DNA from: Anaerohalosphaeraceae bacterium
GTDB taxonomy: Bacteria > Planctomycetota > Phycisphaerae > Sedimentisphaerales > Anaerohalosphaeraceae
Assembly (NCBI GenBank): GCA_037479115.1
Contig: JBBFLK010000009.1
Location: 45,992-109,991 of the forward strand
DNA length: 64,000 bases
Direction: 5' to 3'
Of this stretch, positions 58,223-64,000 are shown piece by piece (position 1 is the stretch's first letter; each line of letters starts with the position of its first letter). The notes beneath the pieces were generated by a model that ran no database searches, was not told the DNA's origin, and saw only the letters and a program-made list of their open reading frames with translations. Both the position numbers and the translations under genes were made by a program.

Positions 58223-58513
58223 ATGGTTTCTTTGCATCACATCCAGCAGCACAGGGAGGAGATTCGGCGGATTGCCGCCGCACACGGCGCGGAGAAGGTC
58301 TGGATTTTCGGCTCTGTGGCTGCCGGCAGAACAAATGCATCCAGCGATCTGGACCTTCTGGTTCGGATGCGTCCGGATGCGTCTTTGCTGGACCGGATTG
58401 CTCTGATGCAGGAGCTGGAAGCCCTGCTGGGGGTCAAAGTCGATGCCGTCAATGAGAACGCCCTTCATCCTTCACTTCGTCAAACCATCCTGCAGGAGAG
58501 CATTCCCCTGTGA
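58223..58513 (+). CDS. mntA: MntA-type nucleotidyltransferase antitoxin
   Basis: 96 residues from the ATG at 58223; a TTG 36 bases upstream is less likely. FGSVAAGRTNASSDLDLLV carries G30-S31 and D42-L-D44, exactly GSX10DXD. In characterised type VII toxin-antitoxin systems MntA AMPylates HepT and silences its RNase. The stop overlaps the GTG start of hepT by four bases. The pair is surrounded by type B repeats, between two PEP-CTERM copies. Confidence 0.9.
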   Translation: MVSLHHIQQHREEIRRIAAAHGAEKVWIFGSVAAGRTNASSDLDLLVRMRPDASLLDRIALMQELEALLGVKVDAVNENALHPSLRQTILQESIPL

Positions 58514-58839
58514 AGCGAGATTTTCTTTATCTGACTCACATTGCTGAGAGCATCCGCCGAATCGAGGATTATACCCGGTGCGGAAAAGAAGCATTTGTGA
58601 ACTCTACTCTGGTGCAGGATGCCGTGATACGCAATTTTGAAATCATCGGAGAGGCCGTCAAGAATATCTCTGACGACACGCTGGAGCGTCAGCCCCATAT
58701 TCCCTGGCGTCAGATTGCCTCCTTTCGGGATGTGCTCATCCACGGATATATGGGTGTTGATTTGAATGAAGTGTGGAATGTGATTGAACGGGACCTTCCT
58801 CCGCTCAAAGAAGCCGTAAACGCCCTGCTTCATTCCTAA
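58510..58839 (+). CDS. hepT: HepT-type HEPN toxin (DUF86)
   Basis: 109 residues, starts GTG within the mntA stop. FRDVLIHGYMGV gives R73-X4-H78-X-Y80, the RX4HXY motif of HepT RNases, in which Y80 is the expected AMPylation site. ALQDAVIRNFEIIGEAVKNIS-like helix (VQDAVIRNFEIIGEAV here) is the other family signature. Activity is inferred from intact motifs. It belongs to a different HEPN subfamily from the protein at 13451. Confidence 0.92.
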   Translation: MKRDFLYLTHIAESIRRIEDYTRCGKEAFVNSTLVQDAVIRNFEIIGEAVKNISDDTLERQPHIPWRQIASFRDVLIHGYMGVDLNEVWNVIERDLPPLKEAVNALLHS

Positions 58840-58860
58840 AAGCAGCAGTCCCTTCCAACC

Positions 58861-59013
58861 TGCGGTTAACCCCCAAATCTGTGTAATCCGTGAAATCTGT
58901 GGTTAATCTTTACCTTATTCTGTGTAATCTGTGGTTTACTTTAATCCGTATTAATCCGTGGTTAAAATCTGTGGTTATCTTTAATCTGTGAAATCCGTGT
59001 AATCTGTGGTTAA
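58861..59013 (+). repeat. Type B repeats, forward, after hepT
   Basis: About eight degenerate copies of AATCTGTG(G/A) and AATCCGTG units, running directly into the A tract of the PEP-CTERM copy 2 terminator. Confidence 0.85.
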
Positions 59014-59015
59014 AA

Positions 59016-59044
59016 AAAAGCCCTCTCGGTCTGAGAGGGCTTTT
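59016..59044 (-). terminator. Terminator of the second PEP-CTERM gene
   Basis: AAAAGCCCTCTC pairs with GAGAGGGCTTTT over twelve bases around a five-base loop; the minus strand then continues with more Ts. Not identical to the copy 1 terminator but at the same relative place. Confidence 0.9.
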
Positions 59045-59106
59045 CGTGTGTTTCACAACGCGTTCGTTAAACGCTTTTGTCGATTCTGGTCCTTTGGAAA
59101 CAGCTC

Positions 59107-59604
59107 TTATTTGCGGCGAAGGAACAGACCGCCCAGTCCCAGCAGCAGCATCGATGCCGGCTCCGGAATGACATAGAATGTCTGAAGAATGGTCCCCAAA
59201 TCCTCGCTGATCAAATCTACTCTTCCAAGGCCCATGTCCTCTGTACCAAAGCCCGGCACATTCGCAAACTTAACCGTATACTGAATGCCAGCTTCGATCA
59301 TATCCGTCGGCGTTCCTGCAGGGGCCAAAGCCTTGAGGTAGACCATTCCAAGCTGGTCAAGACCAAGATCTGCACCATTTTGGACACCATATGGCATCGA
59401 GGATGTTAATCCGCCTTGACCTGCTTCTGTAAAACCTTCGGCTATTACATCAAGTTGTGCCGACCAGCCGATTACCGCTGACCAGGCTTTCGTATCGCTA
59501 CTCTCGATGCCTATTGTATCCGGGCCTACAACTACAAGCTGAATCCCCGCACTTGCCATCGAGACCATTCCCAGAACCAGAATCAGACTTAACAACTTCT
59601 TCAT
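59107..59604 (-). CDS. PEP-CTERM surface protein, copy 2
   Basis: 165 residues from the second of two adjacent ATGs, seven bases after AGGAG as in copy 1. Signal peptide LLSLILVLGMVSMASA, same mature domain, and IPEPASMLLLGLGGL-FLRRK sorting signal. Compared with copy 1, five substitutions (V to L, V to I, A to V, L to V, L to K) all fall within the first 45 residues; the rest of the protein is identical and the DNA nearly so. A 14-base palindrome sits upstream of its ribosome site, which copy 1 lacks. Confidence 0.92.
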   Translation of the reverse strand: MKKLLSLILVLGMVSMASAGIQLVVVGPDTIGIESSDTKAWSAVIGWSAQLDVIAEGFTEAGQGGLTSSMPYGVQNGADLGLDQLGMVYLKALAPAGTPTDMIEAGIQYTVKFANVPGFGTEDMGLGRVDLISEDLGTILQTFYVIPEPASMLLLGLGGLFLRRK

Positions 59605-59620
59605 CATCGTTCTCCTTTCA

Positions 59621-59634
59621 ATTGTTCGAACAAT
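59621..59634. promoter_or_regulatory. Perfect 14-bp palindrome upstream of PEP-CTERM copy 2
   Basis: ATTGTTCGAACAAT, directly before the ribosome site on the minus strand. Could be an operator or an mRNA hairpin controlling translation. Confidence 0.5.
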
Positions 59635-59682
59635 CGTTGTCTATTGACGTTAACTTCCCGCGTGTGAAGTGTGTGTCATAAA

Positions 59683-60651
59683 TTAAGGCGTTACAAAGAA
59701 ATTGTAATTCGGTCCATCACAAGTTGGCACACCAGGCCCTTTTGGCGCTTCTCTCACATTGTAATATGAGAGGAAAATGTTCAAATCATTCGTAAAGACC
59801 CTCGCATATCCTTGCAAAACATTACCCTGCTGATCACGGGCAAAATCAGCACAAATGCCATTCGGAACACTCATAATACCCGGGCCTTTAGGCGACTCAC
59901 GAACGCCATAAGCCGCGAGAAGCACATTAAGGTCGTTTGTAAAAACGTAAGCATAACCCTGGAGAACATTTCCTTGAGAAAGCCCATCAGCATCGCCACG
60001 GCAGTTTCTTGCATAGCACCAGCAGTTGGGTTTGCCGAACTGGACCCACGCCGCATAGAAGGGAGCGGCAGAGTTGACGCATTCCTGGGGTGCGGAGGCG
60101 ATATTTGCACAAGCGGAGGCGGAGACGGTGCCGAGGTTGTCGCCGACGATTCCGCCGCGGAGGGCATCGGCCTCCACGCAGACCTGAGCCGTGCTGCCGG
60201 CGAAGTTGCTCAGTTTAACATTGGCCAGAACGCCGCCGGCCGTCACACCGCCCTGATTGCCGCTGTTGTCCAGCGCGCCCACGCTGATAACGAACGTGGT
60301 GGCAGGCAGGGTCGCCAGAACGCCGGCTGCATCCGGATCGGCCAGGGCATGAGCGCCCGTTCCGGGCAGGGCCGTCTCATCGGCCAGTCCGCCGAGGAAG
60401 CCGGGGTTGCTGTAGTAGTAATCAATGTAGGCATTGAACGCGGCCATCACATCGGTGACATCCGCAATGGCGGCCAGTTCGGCCCCCGTAATGGTCACCT
60501 TCAGGGCCACGCCGCGGACCACCGCGCCGCCGTCAATCGCCAAAGCAATCTGGGCGGTTTCGCTGCCCGCATCCGAGACCGACACGGTCACATCCGCCAG
60601 TGCCGGCGCAGCGATCGCAATCGCCAACAAAATCGGGAGTACTTTTCTCAT
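59683..60651 (-). CDS. Secreted protein with cohesin-like domain and tandem dockerin-like repeats
   Basis: 322 residues. Signal peptide 1-19; a beta-sandwich (about 20-190, VTVSVSDAGSETAQIALAIDGG, GGVLANVKLSNFAG) resembling cohesin-type domains; then a Cys-rich link (CWCYARNCRGDADG). Two units follow, each with QGNVLQGYA, VFTNDLN and PKGPG, about 52 residues apart. They resemble dockerin EF-hand repeats in which the Ca loop is partly kept (DADGLSQGN) in the first unit. Possible surface assembly protein. GGAAGG precedes the ATG. Confidence 0.72.
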   Translation of the reverse strand: MRKVLPILLAIAIAAPALADVTVSVSDAGSETAQIALAIDGGAVVRGVALKVTITGAELAAIADVTDVMAAFNAYIDYYYSNPGFLGGLADETALPGTGAHALADPDAAGVLATLPATTFVISVGALDNSGNQGGVTAGGVLANVKLSNFAGSTAQVCVEADALRGGIVGDNLGTVSASACANIASAPQECVNSAAPFYAAWVQFGKPNCWCYARNCRGDADGLSQGNVLQGYAYVFTNDLNVLLAAYGVRESPKGPGIMSVPNGICADFARDQQGNVLQGYARVFTNDLNIFLSYYNVREAPKGPGVPTCDGPNYNFFVTP

Positions 60652-61082
60652 TGCTACACCTTCCTTTCTCTTTTTCTTTTTCCCTATTCATCACCCTTAA
60701 AGGCCACGCGCCTCAAGGTTCTCTCTCGCTTCCGAAATTCCCCCATGCTTTAGCGGAATGATGAAACGAAATGACTTTCCATCACCCTCTTCATTTCACT
60801 GTATTTCACTTTTCTGCTCCTCAACACAACGCTGATGATACAATAAAGCCGCCTCCGAATCAAGAAAATTTTTGAAAAAGTCAAAAAAATCCGATAAGGG
60901 GCCGCTTACCTATATTGAAAAACATATTCGGATATGCCTTGTCCTGTATAGCCAGCCCAGTATTATTGGACAAAAAGTTTCCTTTTCCGACGCATTAAAA
61001 GACGATACAATAATACAGAAAACTCGAAATCCGAAATTCGAAGTCCGAAATCCGACATTCGATATTCGAAATTTAATAGAGA
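60652..61082. other. Intergenic region between the dockerin-like gene and rodA
   Basis: 431 bases between divergent genes, so it should contain both promoters, but I cannot name convincing boxes. The right end holds a type C repeat array that runs into the rodA start. Confidence 0.5.
61021..61073 (-). repeat. Type C repeat (CGAAATCCGAAATTCGAA)
   Basis: About six degenerate units of (A)TCCGAAATTCGAA, ending some 15 bases before the rodA start codon. On the minus strand it reads TTTCGGATTTCG. Confidence 0.82.
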
Positions 61083-61088
61083 TTGGAG

Positions 61089-62447
61089 ATGCTGAAAGAC
61101 CTGTTTTCAGGACGGCTGCTTTTTACACGGATATTTATGCTGACAGCCGGGTTTTTGCTGACGGCCGTCGGCGTTGCCGTGATTTATGCAGCCGGCCATC
61201 CGGAACCTTTGGAACCGCAAACCCCCTATCTTAACACTGAAACTCCCGATGAGGCGGATACACAACCGGCTGAAACGGATAGTTCGGCGACTTCTTCCAC
61301 ACGGGCCGCAAAATTGGCCTCTTTGTGGAAGAAACAGATATTTTATGTCCTGATAGGTTTCGTCGGGATGATTACTGTCAATCTAATCGGCTACCGCCGG
61401 CTGGGGCCTGTTTCTTATGGTCTGTATGCGGCTGTGCTGGTTCTGCTGGCAATTTTGCTGGTGGATATGGTTATCGATATCCCGTTCGTGCCTTACCGGG
61501 AGGGCCGGGCCCGCCGCTGGATTGAGTTTTCCATCGGCAGCCATACCTTCTTCCAGATCCAGCCGTCGGAGTTCTGCAAGATTGCCTTTATTCTCGCCCT
61601 GGCGTATTACCTGCGCTACCGCAAAAACTACCGCCGGCTGCTGGGACTTATCGGACCCTTTGCCCTGACGTTTTTGGCAATGGTGCTGATTCTGCTGGAG
61701 CCGGATTTGGGGACGGTGATTTTGATGATGCCGATTCTGTTTGCGATGCTGTTTGCGGCCGGGGCCAAGGGTTGGCATCTGCTGCTGATTATCGGCCTGG
61801 CCATTCTGACCAGTCCCTTCCTGTGGATGTCGATGAAGGATTATCAGCGGATGCGGATATCCAGTCTGGTTTTGCAGAGTCCCAAAGTGCGTGCGATGGC
61901 CCGCGAGCACCCGACACTGGCACGGATCCTGGTCGGCAGGCCCGAACGGCTGTATAACTGGAAAGAGGGCGGGGGCTACCAGCTGCTGCAGGCCAAGCAG
62001 GCCATCGCCTCCGGCGGGCTGTTCGGATACGGCTTTGCCCGCGGGCCATATGTGCAGGACGACTTTTTCTTCCTGCCGGACAAGCACAACGACTTTGTCT
62101 TTGCTATTGTGGCCCACCAATTCGGTCTGGTCGGGTGTCTCTTTATCCTCCTGCTGTATGGGGTGATTTTCGCGGCGGGGATGGAGATTGCCTGGCGGAA
62201 TACCGACCCGTTCGGGCGGCTGGTGGCCGTCGGCATTACCACGATGTTTGCCGTGCAGGTCTTCGTCAATATCGGAATGACGCTGGGGCTGATGCCGATT
62301 ACTGGTCTGACGCTGCCGTTTATCAGCTACGGCGGCTCCAGTCTGCTGACCAACTATATCGCTCTGGGGCTGCTGAACAGCATCGGCCAATATCGGCCTT
62401 TCTCCGTCGCCCAGAAGCCCTTTGAGTTTCTGCCGGAAACCTCTTAA
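61089..62447 (+). CDS. rodA: FtsW/RodA/SpoVE-family peptidoglycan polymerase
   Basis: SEDS-family inner-membrane glycosyltransferase of cell-wall elongation. About 452 residues and ten helices. An insert rich in Pro, Thr, Ser and Asp lies between helices 1 and 2 (about 40-75). WIEFSIGSHTFFQIQPSEFCKIAFILALAYYLR, the catalytic-site segment LLEPDLGT and the end MPITGLTLPFISYGGSSLLTNYIALGLL are SEDS hallmarks. The ATG at 61089 or the TTG six bases upstream may be used; neither has a good ribosome site. The gene ends overlapping uxaE tail to tail by four bases. RodA is favoured over FtsW by ISYGGSS and length, not proved. Confidence 0.9.
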   Translation: MLKDLFSGRLLFTRIFMLTAGFLLTAVGVAVIYAAGHPEPLEPQTPYLNTETPDEADTQPAETDSSATSSTRAAKLASLWKKQIFYVLIGFVGMITVNLIGYRRLGPVSYGLYAAVLVLLAILLVDMVIDIPFVPYREGRARRWIEFSIGSHTFFQIQPSEFCKIAFILALAYYLRYRKNYRRLLGLIGPFALTFLAMVLILLEPDLGTVILMMPILFAMLFAAGAKGWHLLLIIGLAILTSPFLWMSMKDYQRMRISSLVLQSPKVRAMAREHPTLARILVGRPERLYNWKEGGGYQLLQAKQAIASGGLFGYGFARGPYVQDDFFFLPDKHNDFVFAIVAHQFGLVGCLFILLLYGVIFAAGMEIAWRNTDPFGRLVAVGITTMFAVQVFVNIGMTLGLMPITGLTLPFISYGGSSLLTNYIALGLLNSIGQYRPFSVAQKPFEFLPETS

Positions 62448-63706
62448 GCCCCCTTGCCGAAGACCGGCCGGATGTGCCGCTCGAAGAGGTTGGCCGAGAC
62501 GTGTTTGGCAATCTCCTCTTCGAAGCGCTCCAGCGCGTCCGTAAACCGCCTGCCCATCTGGGCGGCGACCTTGTAGCCCACGTGCAGCAGCTGCCGGAAA
62601 TGGGGATTGTAGTCGGGGCAGCGGGGGTTGTGCCGCAGGGCTGCCGCAAACCGCTTTCCATCCCACCGGTCCACTTCCTTCGGCGAGGGCAGTTTGGCGG
62701 CATCGATGTCAATCACCGTTGCATACGGCGCACAAAGGGCCTGGCGGTTTTCGAGGGCCTTGGCATAGACCTCTTTGGCGATGGCCAGCCCTTCGCCGCC
62801 CGCCTCGGCCAGACCGATAAGCTCCTCCAGCCAGGTGGTGCCGGCCGTTTTCAGGTGCAGTCCGGCTCCGAATCGATGAATTGCCCGCCGAATCGGGCCG
62901 TAAATGGAAAACTTGTCGCTGCCGGAATGGACCGAAAGCTTCAGATTGTCCGGCAGCCCGAATTCTTTGACGGCAAAGGCAATCACCGCCAAATCTTCAT
63001 TGAATTCCTTTTCGAACTGCTCCAGATTCCCGACATAATCGACCCCCTTATTGAATCGGCCGGTAAACTTGGGGGCAATTGTCTGGGCGGGGATGCCCTC
63101 GCGGGCAATCGCCGACAAAATCAGCAGCAGCTCTACCGGTGTCTGCGGGCTGTCGGTTTCGTCCATTGACACCTCCGTAATAAAGGTGCCGGGGCCCTTC
63201 TTTTCCGCCAGATGCCGATAGATGCGGCCCGCCTGCTGAACGGCAAACAGATACTTGGCCGCGGCGGCCTCGAGTGTCTTTTCGCCGATGACAAACGGAC
63301 GTTCGATGCCCGGAATTGTCAGCGTCCCCAAAAAATCCCGGCAGGAGCGGATAAAGGCCTCCATCTCTTTCGGCTCGGCGGGGTGTCCGATTTCTTCGGC
63401 CACATCGAGCGTAAAGAAATCGCTGCACTCAATAAATGACTCGACATTCTTGAAATTGATATGGTCGGCATCCACATAGTAGGAATGCTTCCAGCCCATG
63501 GCCGAGACGGCCGCATCCGCTTCGGCGCGGACATCCGCCGGCCGTGTGCCGATGATGGAGTGTTCACGAAAGGATTTATTCCAGACCGGCACAATCTCGA
63601 TGCCCTCCGCCCGGGCCGCCTGCATCGCCCGAAGCTGTGCCCGCCCCTGATGCCCGAACCGATCGCCGATGCCCATCGAATACGTTTCCAGCCGTTTGTC
63701 CGCCAT
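62444..63706 (-). CDS. uxaE: Tagaturonate epimerase family protein (UxaE)
   Basis: Predicted epimerisation of D-tagaturonate to D-fructuronate in galacturonate catabolism, an alternative to the UxaB-UxuB bypass. 420 residues, with the family opening SMGIGDRFGHQGRAQLRAM, WKHSYYVDADHINFKNVE (metal-binding D and H) and KLSVHSGSDKFSIY, IHLK-type GAGLHLKTAGTTWLEE. Metal-dependent TIM-barrel. No other uronate genes are adjacent. It fits with the GH51 enzyme as part of pectin or hemicellulose use. Confidence 0.88.
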   Translation of the reverse strand: MADKRLETYSMGIGDRFGHQGRAQLRAMQAARAEGIEIVPVWNKSFREHSIIGTRPADVRAEADAAVSAMGWKHSYYVDADHINFKNVESFIECSDFFTLDVAEEIGHPAEPKEMEAFIRSCRDFLGTLTIPGIERPFVIGEKTLEAAAAKYLFAVQQAGRIYRHLAEKKGPGTFITEVSMDETDSPQTPVELLLILSAIAREGIPAQTIAPKFTGRFNKGVDYVGNLEQFEKEFNEDLAVIAFAVKEFGLPDNLKLSVHSGSDKFSIYGPIRRAIHRFGAGLHLKTAGTTWLEELIGLAEAGGEGLAIAKEVYAKALENRQALCAPYATVIDIDAAKLPSPKEVDRWDGKRFAAALRHNPRCPDYNPHFRQLLHVGYKVAAQMGRRFTDALERFEEEIAKHVSANLFERHIRPVFGKGA

Positions 63707-63846
63707 AACACACTCCTGCCTGAAAGAAAACCGCCTTTTTATTGAGTAAAGGGGTTATTTTCGGGAAAACCAGCCCTCGGGGCAAGGATTTTTTGGGATT
63801 GGAAATAAGAGAGGGATGAAGACATCCAAGCGGACGGCCGGACGGC

Positions 63847-63882
63847 CGAAATTCGAAGCACGAAACTCGAAATCCGAAACAA
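63847..63882 (-). repeat. Type C repeat, second copy
   Basis: CGAAATTCGAAGCACGAA and CTCGAAATCCGAAAC units, same family as 61021-61073, immediately followed by type B units. Confidence 0.8.
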
Positions 63883-63886
63883 GTTT

Positions 63887-63963
63887 TTCACCGCGGATTT
63901 CACAGACTGGGGAAAGGAGAACAATTTTTATTTCACCATAGATTTCACGGATGACACAGATTA
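63887..63963 (-). repeat. Type B repeat, reverse orientation
   Basis: TTCACCGCGGATTTCACAG and TTCACGGATGACACAGATT units. Directly adjoins a type C array. Confidence 0.8.
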
Positions 63964-64000
63964 GGAAAGGAAAGAAAAAAGGCACCGAAAGAGAAAAGCA

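Larger units (their letters stand above)
63707..64000. other. Intergenic end of the window with type B and C repeats
   Basis: 294 bases without a gene I can support. The middle is occupied by type C then type B repeats; open frames that cross them only translate the repeats. Confidence 0.6.

Noticed and set aside
63755..63985. Minus-strand frame of 76 codons at the window end
   Set aside because: Consists mostly of translated type B and C repeats.

Overview
The window reads as chromosomal DNA of a moderately GC-rich planctomycete, most likely class Phycisphaerae, order Sedimentisphaerales or a close relative. Evidence seen: PEP-CTERM surface proteins, secreted proteins with dockerin-like C-terminal tails, an anti-sigma factor with a pseudopilin-like (H-X-DG) ectodomain, a UxaE-type tagaturonate epimerase, a tandem-PTPS protein, and many degenerate intergenic repeats. 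The lineage call is inference from gene content, not from a phylogenetic marker.

Layout. (1) 1-20822, all minus strand: after a partial 3-hydroxyacyl-CoA dehydrogenase and a membrane-anchored beta-propeller comes a large exopolysaccharide (EPS) cluster: three GT4 and one GT2 glycosyltransferases, two hexapeptide acyltransferases, Wzy/WaaL-like polymerase/ligase, Wzx-like flippase, a membrane-anchored TIM-barrel protein with a polyserine linker, and nucleotide-sugar enzymes for UDP-GlcNAcA, UDP-GlcA/UDP-GalA, GDP-fucose and an amino sugar. A HEPN-MNT pair and a secreted beta-propeller/dockerin-like protein interrupt it. (2) 21094-30182: queD-like tandem PTPS, folE, a small lipoprotein, a CLC channel/transporter, pepA, prfB with a programmed +1 frameshift, queG (divergent), and an ECF sigma/anti-sigma pair. 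(3) 30341-44140: purH, a PQQ-like propeller, the complete F-type ATP synthase operon (atpZ/I-like genes, then atpBEFHAGDC), a HEAT-repeat protein, and pyrF. (4) 44206-53719, plus strand: a leucine operon with a leucine-rich leader peptide and attenuator, then leuA, leuC, leuD, leuB, interrupted by a four-helix-bundle gene between leuC and leuD and an orphan DNA methyltransferase between leuD and leuB, then a GH51 arabinofuranosidase. (5) 53820-63706: a DRG/TGS GTPase and a repeat-rich accessory island (54817-59640) with a pilin-like gene, a lipoprotein, two near-identical PEP-CTERM genes, a GxxExxY gene and a MntA-HepT toxin-antitoxin pair, then a dockerin-like protein, rodA and uxaE.

How it fits together. 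The EPS cluster probably supplies the extracellular polymer with which PEP-CTERM proteins are associated in exosortase-bearing bacteria (family knowledge; no exosortase lies in the window). GH51 and UxaE fit growth on plant-type polysaccharides.

The least explained structure is a set of dispersed AT-rich repeats in three sequence types that all contain a GGATT core (TAGGATTT, ACGGATTT, TCGGATTT). They bracket small accessory genes as inverted repeats: the four-helix-bundle gene (type A, 48045-48107 and 48538-48577) and the GxxExxY gene (type B, 57403-57435 and 57943-57975). They also supply the stop codon of leuC and the start codon of the pilin-like gene. I propose these as small repeat-bounded cargo units, possibly non-autonomous mobile elements. 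That is inference and needs comparison with other genomes.
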